A DNA stretch of 64,000 nt. Origin: Nitrospinaceae bacterium (GTDB taxonomy: Bacteria; Nitrospinota; Nitrospinia; Nitrospinales; VA-1). The stretch is from contig JAJDAY010000001.1 in NCBI GenBank assembly GCA_029261655.1, positions 1-64,000 on the forward strand. The letters run 5' to 3'. The position numbers and the translations under genes are program-made. A model generated the notes under the pieces. That model was given only the letters and a program-made list of their open reading frames with translations. It did not search any database and was not told the DNA's origin. Each line of letters begins with the position of its first letter. Within the stretch, counting starts at the first letter, position 1. Of this stretch, positions 9,372-17,740 are shown one piece after another.

Positions 9372-10643
9372 ATGGATAACAGTTCATATATAAAAAATAT
9401 CTTGAAATGTTTTTTGTTCGTGAACGCTTTTAATTTAGCCACAATATTTCGCGTCCGAGAATACGGTAGTGACACCATAGATTTTCAGATATTTATTAAA
9501 CTAATTATTTGGGGAGTCACTTTTGGGTTTTGCCTCTTATATGCAAAGTTGTGGCTAAAAAAAATGTTCCTCCTAGATAATATATTTTTATTCATCTTGT
9601 TATGCCTATTCGGCATCTCCTGTTTTTACGCTCCAAACCTGAGCTACAGCGTAGGTTGTGTTTTTTCCTTATTCGCAATTTTCCCTTTAGTATTTCTTTC
9701 GTCCTGTTTGTTGGGCAACCGAGATATCCTTAAAACAATCCTTTCTTCATTCACTCTTGTTTCTATATTATCGCTCATTTTTTATTTTGTTTACCCGGAG
9801 TTTGGCCGTATGAGTGAATGGGAAGATGGCGTAAAGGTCATTGGCAACCGACTTGCCGGCGTAACAGGAACAGGGAATACCATGGGATCTTTAGCAGCTT
9901 TTGCATTGTTCATAGCCTTTTATTTGAAAAAATATGAAAAATCTCAAAAATCACTTTCTCTCTATATATATTCCTCAATTAATTTTATGGCCCTTGCTAT
10001 GAGTGGAAGTAAAACTGCGATAGTGGGTCTTGTCTTGTCAATATTTGTTGGGCATTTTTCAAAAATGTCTTCTGCTCGATTGGCCTTTATGTTTCTTTCC
10101 CTGGCTTTAATGCTTATCTTCAGTTCTATGCTAGATTTTGATCTTATTTTTAGTATGTTGTCGCGCTCAGGCGATGCGGATGAAATTACTTCTGGGACGG
10201 GGCGTGTATTTATATGGCCGATTGTAATAGACCTAATTAATCAAAAACCTTTCTTTGGTTGGGGATATGCAAGCAGTGTCCGGGTGCTCCCCTTATTCTC
10301 TGACGTCATTGGACACACGCCTTCACACACACATAGTCTTTATTTGCAGATACTATTTTCGGTGGGTTACTTAGGATTTTTTCTTTTTATTCTCCTTTGT
10401 ATGGTGAAAATTTACAATGCATTCCGATTTGGTGATGATTGCAAAATTGCAGGCTTGTTTCTTATATTATTCTCAGGTTTTTCAGAAGCTTATGTATTTG
10501 TTGGTGTCGCCAATCAAGCCACTTTGGTTTTCGCGATCATTTTGGCTTTGGAATACAGAAATAATAATACATTGCATCTTCATAAAACATGGAAATCCCC
10601 CTTAAAAAATTTAAATCGTTTCAAGACTGTTAATAATTTTTAG
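9372..10643 (+). CDS. O-antigen polymerase/ligase-like membrane protein (Wzy/WaaL type)
   Basis: Polytopic inner-membrane protein of 423 aa with about 11 TM segments. It has a long periplasmic loop containing GRVFIWPIVIDLI followed by GWGYASS and TPSHTHSLYLQ. This HxH/NxxL-type segment with an upstream GxG resembles the Wzy_C (O-antigen ligase) signature. It would polymerise repeat units or ligate them to a carrier. Polymerase and ligase cannot be separated by sequence alone; the adjacency to the flippase and the chain-length protein favours polymerase. Confidence 0.75.
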   Translation: MDNSSYIKNILKCFLFVNAFNLATIFRVREYGSDTIDFQIFIKLIIWGVTFGFCLLYAKLWLKKMFLLDNIFLFILLCLFGISCFYAPNLSYSVGCVFSLFAIFPLVFLSSCLLGNRDILKTILSSFTLVSILSLIFYFVYPEFGRMSEWEDGVKVIGNRLAGVTGTGNTMGSLAAFALFIAFYLKKYEKSQKSLSLYIYSSINFMALAMSGSKTAIVGLVLSIFVGHFSKMSSARLAFMFLSLALMLIFSSMLDFDLIFSMLSRSGDADEITSGTGRVFIWPIVIDLINQKPFFGWGYASSVRVLPLFSDVIGHTPSHTHSLYLQILFSVGYLGFFLFILLCMVKIYNAFRFGDDCKIAGLFLILFSGFSEAYVFVGVANQATLVFAIILALEYRNNNTLHLHKTWKSPLKNLNRFKTVNNF

Positions 10644-10702
10644 AATTGACGATACAAAATTTTGAATATAAGCGAATAGTGAAATAGAGAAAGCCAAGAT
10701 TA

Positions 10703-11317
10703 ATGATAGATAAATATAAACTTGTTATGATGAAAGTAGTAAGAATATATCAACTCTTTTTATTTTTTCTTTATATTTCCATTTTTCGACATACCCCTGA
10801 AGATTATAGGCCCTACGCTTTCATTTTTCCATTTATCCGCAAGGCTTTGGTAGAGCGTTTTGTAAAGAAATGTGGGAAAAACGTTAGGGTAAAAAGTGGT
10901 GCAGATATTTCTCCATTAATTTGTATAGGCGAAGATAGCGAATTGGGGACGAGATGTTTGATTCAATCCAATGTGACAATTGGGAATAATGTGATTATGG
11001 GGCCTGATGTAAAAATTTACAGTAAAAATCATAGATACGATTCATTAGATATTCCCATTCAAAAACAAGGTGAGGTTTCTTATAAAACTATTATTGGAAA
11101 CGATGTTTGGATTGGTGCAAATGTCATTATTTTGCCAAACAAAAAAATTGGGAATCATACTTTAATATCGGCGGGAACTGTGGTCACTAAAAATGTGCCG
11201 GACTTTGCTGTTGTTGGTGGAAACCCTGGTAAAATTATTAAATACAGAAACTCCGATAATATTGCCGGAGAAGAATTACCTTACAGAGAAAGTGTTAGAG
11301 AAAAAATTATACTTTAG
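10703..11317 (+). CDS. Hexapeptide-repeat acyltransferase (WcaF/NodL-like)
   Basis: Left-handed beta-helix O-acetyltransferase of 204 aa. A short hydrophobic N-terminus (about 12-30) is followed by imperfect [LIV]-G-x4 repeats from about residue 70 (SDLGTRC-like, VTIGNNVIMGPDV). The catalytic-type His lies in SKNHRYD. The C-terminal signature is IIGNDVWIGANVIILPNKKIGNHTLIS (given here by key residues) ending GGNPGKIIKYR. It probably acetylates a sugar of the repeat unit in the cytoplasm. It is one of two acyltransferases in the island. Confidence 0.85.
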   Translation: MIDKYKLVMMKVVRIYQLFLFFLYISIFRHTPEDYRPYAFIFPFIRKALVERFVKKCGKNVRVKSGADISPLICIGEDSELGTRCLIQSNVTIGNNVIMGPDVKIYSKNHRYDSLDIPIQKQGEVSYKTIIGNDVWIGANVIILPNKKIGNHTLISAGTVVTKNVPDFAVVGGNPGKIIKYRNSDNIAGEELPYRESVREKIIL

Positions 11318-11345
11318 ATTTAATCAAGCATGATGTGAAAATTAT

Positions 11346-12524
11346 ATGAAGCCGACTATAGTGCATTTGAGTTGTGATTATCCGGACCCATTGCGAGGTA
11401 ACAAAACAAGCGCGATATTTGATTTAGTGGGTGGCACTCCTGAATATAGGCACGTAGTTTATTCGTTGAATCGTGTAAATGCGTTTTCAGGGATCTCCTC
11501 AATTCCTTTTGGTGAAGACCGTATTGCCGTTGTCTATGGCGCTTTACCAAAAGGAATATTTTGGGGTAGAAGTCTAAGGGGCGTGTCGCGGTGGATTTGT
11601 GAAGACATGAAAAAGCGCGGTATTAAACCTGATTTAGTAGAGGCGCATAAATTCACCGTTGAGGGGTTGGTAGGGCAGGACCTCTCCCATGAATTTTCTT
11701 GTCCCCTCGTTTGCGATATTCAAGGCGATACGGATATCAGCATTCTGACGAAGAAAATTAGTTTAAGAAATAGATACAGAAAAATTGCTAAAGAAGTTTC
11801 TTTGGTTTTTCCCTATGCACCATGGAATGTAGGCCCTTTTAATAGACTTGTTGGTCTCCAGCCTAATAAATGTCAGAATTTGCCAGTGATACCAGGCATA
11901 AACAAGCTAAGCTCTGCCCCCGTTATTGAGGAAGATAGACTTTTGACTGTTTTTCGTCTGGATAGCTGGAAGCGTAAAAATATAATCCGGGTGATACAAG
12001 CGATTGAAAAACTTTCAATTCACAGGAAAAACCTTTTTTTGGATATTTATGGTGGAGGAAGCGCTAAAACCTTAATGGCTCTGAACAATATCATAAAAAA
12101 TTCGCGGCTTGGTGATCGTGTGAAATTGTGCGGTATCGTAAAAAGTGATCATCTGGCAGAATTGATGAAAAAATACGCCGCCTTTGTTTTACCCTCCCTA
12201 AGAGAGTCTTATGGGATAGTTTATGCGGAATCGCTTATTTCTGGCGTTCCCGTCCTCTATTCTAAGGAATGGGGAATTGACGGTTATTTTGATGAAAAAT
12301 CTATAGGTTATGCTTGTGACCCCTCATCCGTCGTTGACATAGCAAAGGGGATTGAGTTTTTGCTAAAGCATCAAAAAGAGCTTAAAAGTAAGATCGCTAC
12401 AATGCAAGAAGAAGGTTCTCTAAATATTCTTCGTAAAGATTCGATTTTGGATGTGTATCGCTCAGGCCTTCAGAAAATTTTAACTACTCGTGAAAAAATT
12501 GAGATGGGAAGAAATAATGCGTAG
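11346..12524 (+). CDS. Glycosyltransferase family 4
   Basis: GT-B fold retaining glycosyltransferase of 392 aa. The C-terminal domain shows the donor-binding pattern: [10 protein letters not shown] (the R/K pair that contacts the diphosphate), YGGGSAKTL, and the E-x7-E motif in [19 protein letters not shown]. The N-terminal acceptor domain includes [11 protein letters not shown]. It would add a sugar to the growing lipid-linked repeat unit. It is the only classical GT-B enzyme seen in the island, so the repeat unit is either short or completed by genes elsewhere. The 3' end overlaps the next acyltransferase by 8 bases. Confidence 0.88.
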   Translation: MKPTIVHLSCDYPDPLRGNKTSAIFDLVGGTPEYRHVVYSLNRVNAFSGISSIPFGEDRIAVVYGALPKGIFWGRSLRGVSRWICEDMKKRGIKPDLVEAHKFTVEGLVGQDLSHEFSCPLVCDIQGDTDISILTKKISLRNRYRKIAKEVSLVFPYAPWNVGPFNRLVGLQPNKCQNLPVIPGINKLSSAPVIEEDRLLTVFRLDSWKRKNIIRVIQAIEKLSIHRKNLFLDIYGGGSAKTLMALNNIIKNSRLGDRVKLCGIVKSDHLAELMKKYAAFVLPSLRESYGIVYAESLISGVPVLYSKEWGIDGYFDEKSIGYACDPSSVVDIAKGIEFLLKHQKELKSKIATMQEEGSLNILRKDSILDVYRSGLQKILTTREKIEMGRNNA

Positions 12525-12975
12525 TCTTCATAATTTTCTTAAGTTTAGAACGGTTTTGATTAGAGCGAAAAATTTATACTATAGAAAGATATGGGGTATG
12601 GATTTGCATAAAAGTTGCAGGTTCTCCCTTTCTGTGAAATTTGATAAAACTTATCCCAGAGGTATACACGTTGGAGAAGAAAGCTATATTGCGTTTGAAG
12701 TCGCAGTCCTGAGCCATGATATGACGCGCGGTCTGTATCTGGATACTCATATCGGCAAAAGGTGTTTTGTCGGCGGGCGAAGTATTATCATGCCCGGTGT
12801 TCATATTGGGGATGGATCGATCATCGGGGCTGGGAGTGTGGTTACAAAAGATATCCCCTCATATTGTATCGCTGTTGGAAATCCCGCAAAGGTGATAAAA
12901 AATAAGATACAGTCCGGTATTTATGGGCGATTAGAAATTGCCGACGACAATCAAAAGCGTCTTTTGAAAAAATAA
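12517..12975 (+). CDS. Hexapeptide-repeat acyltransferase
   Basis: O-acetyltransferase-like protein of 152 aa with left-handed beta-helix repeats ([36 protein letters not shown]) ending in [17 protein letters not shown] supplies a His at the usual active-site region. The ATG at 12517 is preferred over a GTG at 12490 because GGGAAG lies about 6 bases upstream and the ATG overlaps the end of the glycosyltransferase gene, a typical translational coupling. It is the last gene of the polysaccharide island. Confidence 0.83.
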   Translation: MRSLHNFLKFRTVLIRAKNLYYRKIWGMDLHKSCRFSLSVKFDKTYPRGIHVGEESYIAFEVAVLSHDMTRGLYLDTHIGKRCFVGGRSIIMPGVHIGDGSIIGAGSVVTKDIPSYCIAVGNPAKVIKNKIQSGIYGRLEIADDNQKRLLKK

Positions 12976-13084
12976 TTTTGTCGAATGGATATCCTCTTTC
13001 CTTTTTTACTTATTAGAATAATCCACGGCTAACTTTTGAGCGGTTGGGTTTCATCCACCCCGTTGGAGTTTCTTTTTTTTGCGG

Positions 13085-14053
13085 TTAAAGATTTCCAGCG
13101 CAAGTCCCCCCATTATCGTCGGAGTTGGTTCCATCGGGACAGATGGTGGAGCTCCAGGTCACATCAGTCAAATTAGCTCCTGTTAAATTAGCTCCTGTCA
13201 GATTGGCGTTGGTCAAATTGGCACCCTTCAAGCCAGCACCGGTCAGGTTAGCGTTAATAAGGCTAGCGCTAACAAGGTTAGCGAAATTCAAAATTGCCCC
13301 GGAAAGGTTAGCGCTATTCAAGTTTGTACCACCAAGGCTGGAAAATATAAGAGAAACACCACTAATGTTTGCCCCACTCAGGTTTGCAAAGTTCAGTTTG
13401 GTATTGTTCAGGTTTAAACCCGTAAGGTCGTCTCCGCTCAAATCACAGCCTGTTAATGCCGCTCCTGGGACAATGTTGATGCAGTCAATTATACTCGCTG
13501 AAGGTATGGCACAGATAATGTTGCTATCCGCATCGAACCCTATGACCGAATGTCCTTGGGGACAAGTTTGATTAGCCAGAGCGAGACCACCCGGATCTCC
13601 CTTTGGGCCTGGCGGTCCTGGGAGCCCTGAAGGTCCTTGAGCGCCAATCGCTAGGTAATATTCATCAAACCCGTTTTTGGTCATGACCGTAAGGAGATGG
13701 GTTCCGTCAAATACATCGGGTGGAAGTTTGACAATAAGTTGTTTTCGATCGGGACTTGCCCAGACAAGCTCAAGAGGTGGGAAATCGGTTCCGATTTTTT
13801 TGGGATGGTTATTCCTCCCTAAAAAGACTTTAACCTTACCTTTTTTATGGAGCCAGTTCCCATTAATGTCTATCTCCGTTCCATTAGAAACTACAGCGGC
13901 ATAAGTGATTTTTGGGTTATTTTTTCTATTCTCATGGTGTTTATTATGCCTTCCATCATCTCCATAAACGGACGGAGCAATTAATGTAAACATAAGGGCT
14001 ATTATTTGAGCTGAGATTTTCACTATAGTTTTACGATTTACAACATTTCCCAT
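13085..14053 (-). CDS. Secreted collagen-like / pentapeptide-repeat protein
   Basis: Exported protein of 322 aa, unusual in its domain mix. Residues 1-31 form a signal peptide ending near VYGDDG. A His/Lys/Asn-rich spacer follows. Residues about 48-140 look like an IPT/TIG-type beta-sandwich (DINGNWLHKKGKVKVFLG). Six G-X-Y triplets (GPSGLPGPPGPKGDPGG, about 143-160) form a short collagen-like segment. A small Cys-containing region comes next, then a run of A(N/D)LxX pentapeptide repeats (about 215-300) and a Cys-containing tail. The ATG has a strong AAGGAG. The function is unknown; collagen stalk plus pentapeptide helix suggests an extracellular structural or adhesive fibre. The gene runs opposite to the polysaccharide island. 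Confidence 0.8.
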   Translation of the reverse strand: MGNVVNRKTIVKISAQIIALMFTLIAPSVYGDDGRHNKHHENRKNNPKITYAAVVSNGTEIDINGNWLHKKGKVKVFLGRNNHPKKIGTDFPPLELVWASPDRKQLIVKLPPDVFDGTHLLTVMTKNGFDEYYLAIGAQGPSGLPGPPGPKGDPGGLALANQTCPQGHSVIGFDADSNIICAIPSASIIDCINIVPGAALTGCDLSGDDLTGLNLNNTKLNFANLSGANISGVSLIFSSLGGTNLNSANLSGAILNFANLVSASLINANLTGAGLKGANLTNANLTGANLTGANLTDVTWSSTICPDGTNSDDNGGTCAGNL

Positions 14054-14490
14054 TTCTTTTTACTCCTTAAGGTTCAATAACAGCCATAATCAATTTCTTT
14101 CACATGAGTTGAGAAAAAAAGGATCAAAAAATATATTTCGTTGAAGTAATCTGTTCTAAAACTCATACGGGTTTAGTATAACTATTTGTTTTTATCGTCC
14201 ATTTAGCCTGCAACTTAATTTTAATGCCCATAAAATCAGGGTTTTATTGGAAAAAAAGTCATTTTTTAACACCCTTGGGTTTTCTCTACTCCCAATAGAA
14301 AAGACAATGGGTATGGGAAGCTAAACCTGGAGCGGGTTTGACCAGGATCTTTGGATCGGGGTGGCTAGCGGATGAGGGTTTGGGGTAAAATTTGATTTAA
14401 GGGGCGGTTACGGGTAGGTTTTTGGGAAGTCAACGGTGGTTCAAAATTAGCGAGATATCTGGAAGTGGAAAGAATAACTTACTGCCTGCG

Positions 14491-14547
14491 CCTGGGGCCC
14501 CACATGCCCCATGGTATGGGACCCCAGGCTACTCCCGCCGGGTAGCC
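14491..14547. repeat. Tandem strong hairpins
   Basis: CCTGGGGCCCCA (14491-14502) pairs with TGGGACCCCAGG (14517-14528) over 12 positions with one mismatch, around a 14-base loop. It is followed at once by a second inverted repeat, GGCTAC/GTAGCC, at 14527-14547, sharing two bases. The pair lies in the 818-base gap between the collagen-like gene and the capsid gene (both minus strand). It could act as a terminator for the capsid transcript, although no T-run follows, or be a repeat element. The rest of the gap (14054-14871) shows no gene. Confidence 0.6.
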
Positions 14548-14871
14548 CCCTCCCTCAATTATAGGAAAAAAACCTGTGTAATTCCTGTGTAATCTTGCCT
14601 AGAAAAGTAAGGAAATTTTAAGATTCAGACCTACTTCAGAGCCAACGATAATTTTACTAAAGCTATATTAAATATAGCTTTTAAGACATAGTTGGAAATA
14701 TCAAGAACTCCTATCTTTAATACTGAAAAGACTAAGGTTGATGAATCGAAAAAAAACAACCCATGGGATCAAAATTTTCAATTTTCAGAAAACATCAAAA
14801 CAAAATATTGAAACTCATCGTCACAAGGTTCTCTTAACGAGGCTCTCACATATCAAAATTCAGAAATACTG

Positions 14872-16071
14872 CTAAGCGGCTATTTTTTGAATCACGAATG
14901 CCTCGAAGTTGGTTATGCCGCCGCCACATCGTTTAGTAGTATAAAACAATATGAATGGTTTTGCGCTGAAAGGATCACGCAACATGTGAATTCCCCCTCT
15001 GTCAACAATTCTATAAGCCCTTTTGAAATCGCCGAAAGCGATGGAAAGAGATCCAGGTTCTATCGCTGGCATGTCTTCCATTTGATTAATAGGCTGGCCA
15101 ATTAACGTTTGTGGCTCCCCCTGTGTCAGTCCAGGCTGCCATAAGTATTGGCTGTTGCTGTCTTTCAATTTGGAGATGGCCTCAATAGTCGACCGTCGCA
15201 TAAGCCAACGAGCGTTGTTGATATATGGTGATTTAAGTCTGAAAAATAATGATCTTAGCCCGTCGGATGTTACAGCCATGTTGGCACCAGAATTGACTTG
15301 TTCAACTTGGCCGGGATTGTCCGTCCCGGCGGGATAGGAGAGAATGCCATGAGGTTTGCCGACACCATCCCCAGTAATGAATGCTTCATTTTCCAACCGG
15401 GAGATCTTGTCGGAAACTTTTTTGGCCAGCCAAGAGGCCACATCAATATTTGTATCGTCAAGTAAGGTCTGTGTGGCTTTTGGAAGGGCGTACAGTTCAT
15501 TAATATAGATTTTCCGCAAGCCGATGGATGGAGTTCCAGTTTCCAACCGTTGCCCGCTTTCAGTGGTCCAACCCACACCCGCTTCCCCTAAATCTTCCGC
15601 GATTTCCAAAACGCCAGTGCTGATGGTTTCGATTGTGGCGAGGTTTCGCATAGGCGAGGTCTCGAAAACTTGGGTAACAATTTTGCGGGCCATTTCTGGT
15701 GTCACCCAATAACCTCCATTCGGGTCATTGTCACTGGATAAGATTTTAAGCTCGTCAGGTGTGAAGGATTTTTCTCCTTTGCAGAGATATTTGAGGAAAA
15801 TTTCCTTACGCTCCTCAGCTTTTTGGTGGATTTTGGCTACCGGTGTATCAGAGCCTGGGGTATTTAGCTGGGCTTCCAGCTCTTCCATTTGTTTTTTTGT
15901 TTCTGAAAGTTTTTGGAGGTCCTGAGTGATACGGTCAACCTGATCTTCTAAGTCACGAGATGCATACCCTTTTTTTTCAACCTCGGAAATCCTTTGATCA
16001 TTTTTCTTTTTGAATTCCTCGAAGCTTGTACCTATATTTTCTATAGTCTCTTTTATTTGTTGAGCATTCAT
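14872..16071 (-). CDS. Phage major capsid protein, HK97 family
   Basis: Capsid protein of 399 aa. Residues 1-75 are a coiled-coil delta (scaffold-like) region rich in Glu/Lys. The HK97 fold starts near residue 105 with SDNDPNGGYWVTPEM and continues with TTESGQRLETGTPSIG, KISRLENEAFITGDGVGKPHGIL and SIAFGDFKRAYRIVDR, and the tail contains FILFYTTKRCGGGITNFEAF. The gene is complete, with AAGGAAATATAA before the ATG. Remarkably, no portal, prohead protease, terminase, head-tail adaptor or integrase is beside it. It may be a prophage relic, part of a scattered gene-transfer-agent-like system, or a domesticated shell protein. The presence of the delta domain argues against a classical encapsulin. 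Confidence 0.88.
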   Translation of the reverse strand: MNAQQIKETIENIGTSFEEFKKKNDQRISEVEKKGYASRDLEDQVDRITQDLQKLSETKKQMEELEAQLNTPGSDTPVAKIHQKAEERKEIFLKYLCKGEKSFTPDELKILSSDNDPNGGYWVTPEMARKIVTQVFETSPMRNLATIETISTGVLEIAEDLGEAGVGWTTESGQRLETGTPSIGLRKIYINELYALPKATQTLLDDTNIDVASWLAKKVSDKISRLENEAFITGDGVGKPHGILSYPAGTDNPGQVEQVNSGANMAVTSDGLRSLFFRLKSPYINNARWLMRRSTIEAISKLKDSNSQYLWQPGLTQGEPQTLIGQPINQMEDMPAIEPGSLSIAFGDFKRAYRIVDRGGIHMLRDPFSAKPFILFYTTKRCGGGITNFEAFVIQKIAA

Positions 16072-16319
16072 TTATATTTCCTTATGGATATGATAATGGT
16101 TTAAAAATTGGGGTTAGTTTCCTCCGACCCTAATGTTTTATTAAAGTCGAGAATCCAAGCTTACACTCTTGATAACAACCCCCTCAAATACCTTGATTAA
16201 AAAAAACTGCTCCTTACATTAAAAGGAAAAAGTTAAGGCTATGAGCAATTAAGTTGTTTTTTTTTAACTAGTTAGTTGAGGATAAAGGCAGGTAAGCGGA
16301 CTATTTTGGAAAGGTGGAT

Positions 16320-16466
16320 TGATCCTGCGTAATAAAAGTGGACACAAACAAAGTGTTAGAGACAATCATTTATTGAGGTGTTCAAATGGGAGGGATTCGC
16401 AGGAATTATTCTAAAGAATTAAAAACTGAAACAGACCTTATAGTATTAAATGATGAGAGGTTGTAA
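16320..16466 (+). pseudogene. Decayed IS3-family element: left end and start of orfA
   Basis: An IS-end-like stretch containing AAAGTGGACACAAAC precedes an ATG at 16386. The ATG opens a frame MGGIRRNYSKELKTE followed by DLIVLNDERL and a TAA at 16466. RRNYSxExK is the usual beginning of IS3-type OrfA transposases. The frame ends after 26 codons and no OrfB or right end was found downstream, so only a fragment remains. It lies between the capsid gene and the Crp-like gene and documents past transposition here. The assignment comes from memory of family patterns. Confidence 0.5.
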
Positions 16467-16497
16467 GGCGTGGTTATAGAAAGTAGGAAAGAGCCTT

Positions 16498-16713
16498 TTG
16501 ATCGCTCTTCCCCGCAGGTCAGTATTTTTGCCCAATACCATCTGTATCGGCCTTTCCAAAGCGATAATTTTTCTGTTTATGACATGGGACTATGATAACT
16601 TTTATAGAGTGGTGCCCATTTTGATAATAGCTGGTCTCGCAGGACCGGTATTGGTTGAATGGATGGTTCTGAAAAGGATACCCTTTATAAAAAATTCTAT
16701 TCTTGGGAAATAA
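16498..16713 (+). CDS. Possible small membrane protein
   Basis: An open frame of 71 codons with a TTG start (ATG alternative at 16576-16578, giving ~45 aa). It contains two hydrophobic stretches, around TICIGLSKAIIFLF and VVPILIIAGLAGPVLV, and a basic C-terminus. No Shine-Dalgarno or family was recognised. It lies in a degraded region between an IS remnant and the Crp-like gene and may be a fragment. Bases 16714-16981 show no further gene. Confidence 0.25.
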   Translation: MIALPRRSVFLPNTICIGLSKAIIFLFMTWDYDNFYRVVPILIIAGLAGPVLVEWMVLKRIPFIKNSILGK

Positions 16714-16981
16714 AATTAAGCACTGCTTTTTTCCGGAAAATATAGCACGGCATGGCAGTGTGAGTCTTCAAACGAGTGAGTACTCTCTCCATAAATAAGG
16801 CCCTCCCCTGATAACCGTTGGAATAGCGATGGTTGTTTATGTGATTGATAAAAAACAGGAAATTATGAAATTAGATGGTTAGAATGGAAGGCAATCAGGG
16901 AGTGATCTTCCACTCAGGATTCTAGGTATAATAAATATGATTGATTTTTCCAACGAACTCTCCACAGGATGAAAAGGTCGA

Positions 16982-17668
16982 ATGGTTGCTAAAATTGAAA
17001 GTCTGAAAAACATCCCTATTTTCTCCTCGTTATCTGAAAAGCACTTGGAAGAGCTTTCCGATATCACTCTTGAAAAGACCTATCGCAAAAACCAGGTGAT
17101 TTTTGATCAGGGCGATCCCGGAAACTCTTTAATTGTCATTAAGAGCGGATTGGTCAAAATTTCGCTTGTCGATTCCAACAATCATGAATTTATCGTCAAA
17201 ACCTTTTCCGTGAATGATTTCTTTGGGGAAATGTCGCTACTCGACGGTGGATCGAGGAGTGCGACCGCAACAGCGGTAGAAGATACCCATGCACTCATTA
17301 TTTTCCGTAATAATTTTATCAGCCTCATTCAAAAAACTCCCTCGATGGCTCTTGGGATGTTGACGGAACTTTCCAATCGTTTGCGCACAACGACTGAAAA
17401 TATTTCCAACTTGACTTTTTTCGACGCCTACGGGAAGGTCGCTCAATGTCTTTTAAGCCTTGCGGATAAATTAGGGAAAAGGGATGAAGACGGGGTGACC
17501 ATACAACTGACCCTTTCCCGCCAGGAACTGGCCAATATGTCAGGTTTGTCGAGAGAAACTTTCGCGCGGATTCTGAAAGAATTTCAAGTTCGCGGGTGCC
17601 TGAAGGTTCAAGGAAAAAAGATCATCATTCTAAATGAAAAAGTGATGCGCCGGGAGATAGTTGTTTGA
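16982..17668 (+). CDS. Crp/Fnr-family transcriptional regulator
   Basis: Cytoplasmic DNA-binding regulator of 228 aa. Residues 10-125 form a cyclic-nucleotide-binding beta-roll with the phosphate-binding cassette FGEMSLLDGGSRSATATA, where Glu and Arg-Ser contact cAMP in CRP-type proteins. The dimerisation helix spans about 128-150. The winged helix-turn-helix is LTLSRQELANMSGLSRETFARILKEF (key residues R, E, S-R-E-T, R). The N-terminal cysteines of Fnr are absent, so oxygen sensing through Fe-S is unlikely. The intact cassette and the convergent nucleotide cyclase 73 bases away suggest a cAMP- or cGMP-responsive factor. Confidence 0.9.
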   Translation: MVAKIESLKNIPIFSSLSEKHLEELSDITLEKTYRKNQVIFDQGDPGNSLIVIKSGLVKISLVDSNNHEFIVKTFSVNDFFGEMSLLDGGSRSATATAVEDTHALIIFRNNFISLIQKTPSMALGMLTELSNRLRTTTENISNLTFFDAYGKVAQCLLSLADKLGKRDEDGVTIQLTLSRQELANMSGLSRETFARILKEFQVRGCLKVQGKKIIILNEKVMRREIVV

Positions 17669-17740
17669 GAGCGATTGAGACTCTGCCTCGCCGGACGGGG
17701 TCCTTTATTTGATCCGATGAGAAACCCCGGTCCTGCCGGT

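Noticed and set aside
13125..13571. Long repetitive frame on the plus strand rich in Leu, Ala, Pro and Lys
   Set aside because: It is the reverse-strand shadow of the pentapeptide repeats of the gene at 13085-14053.
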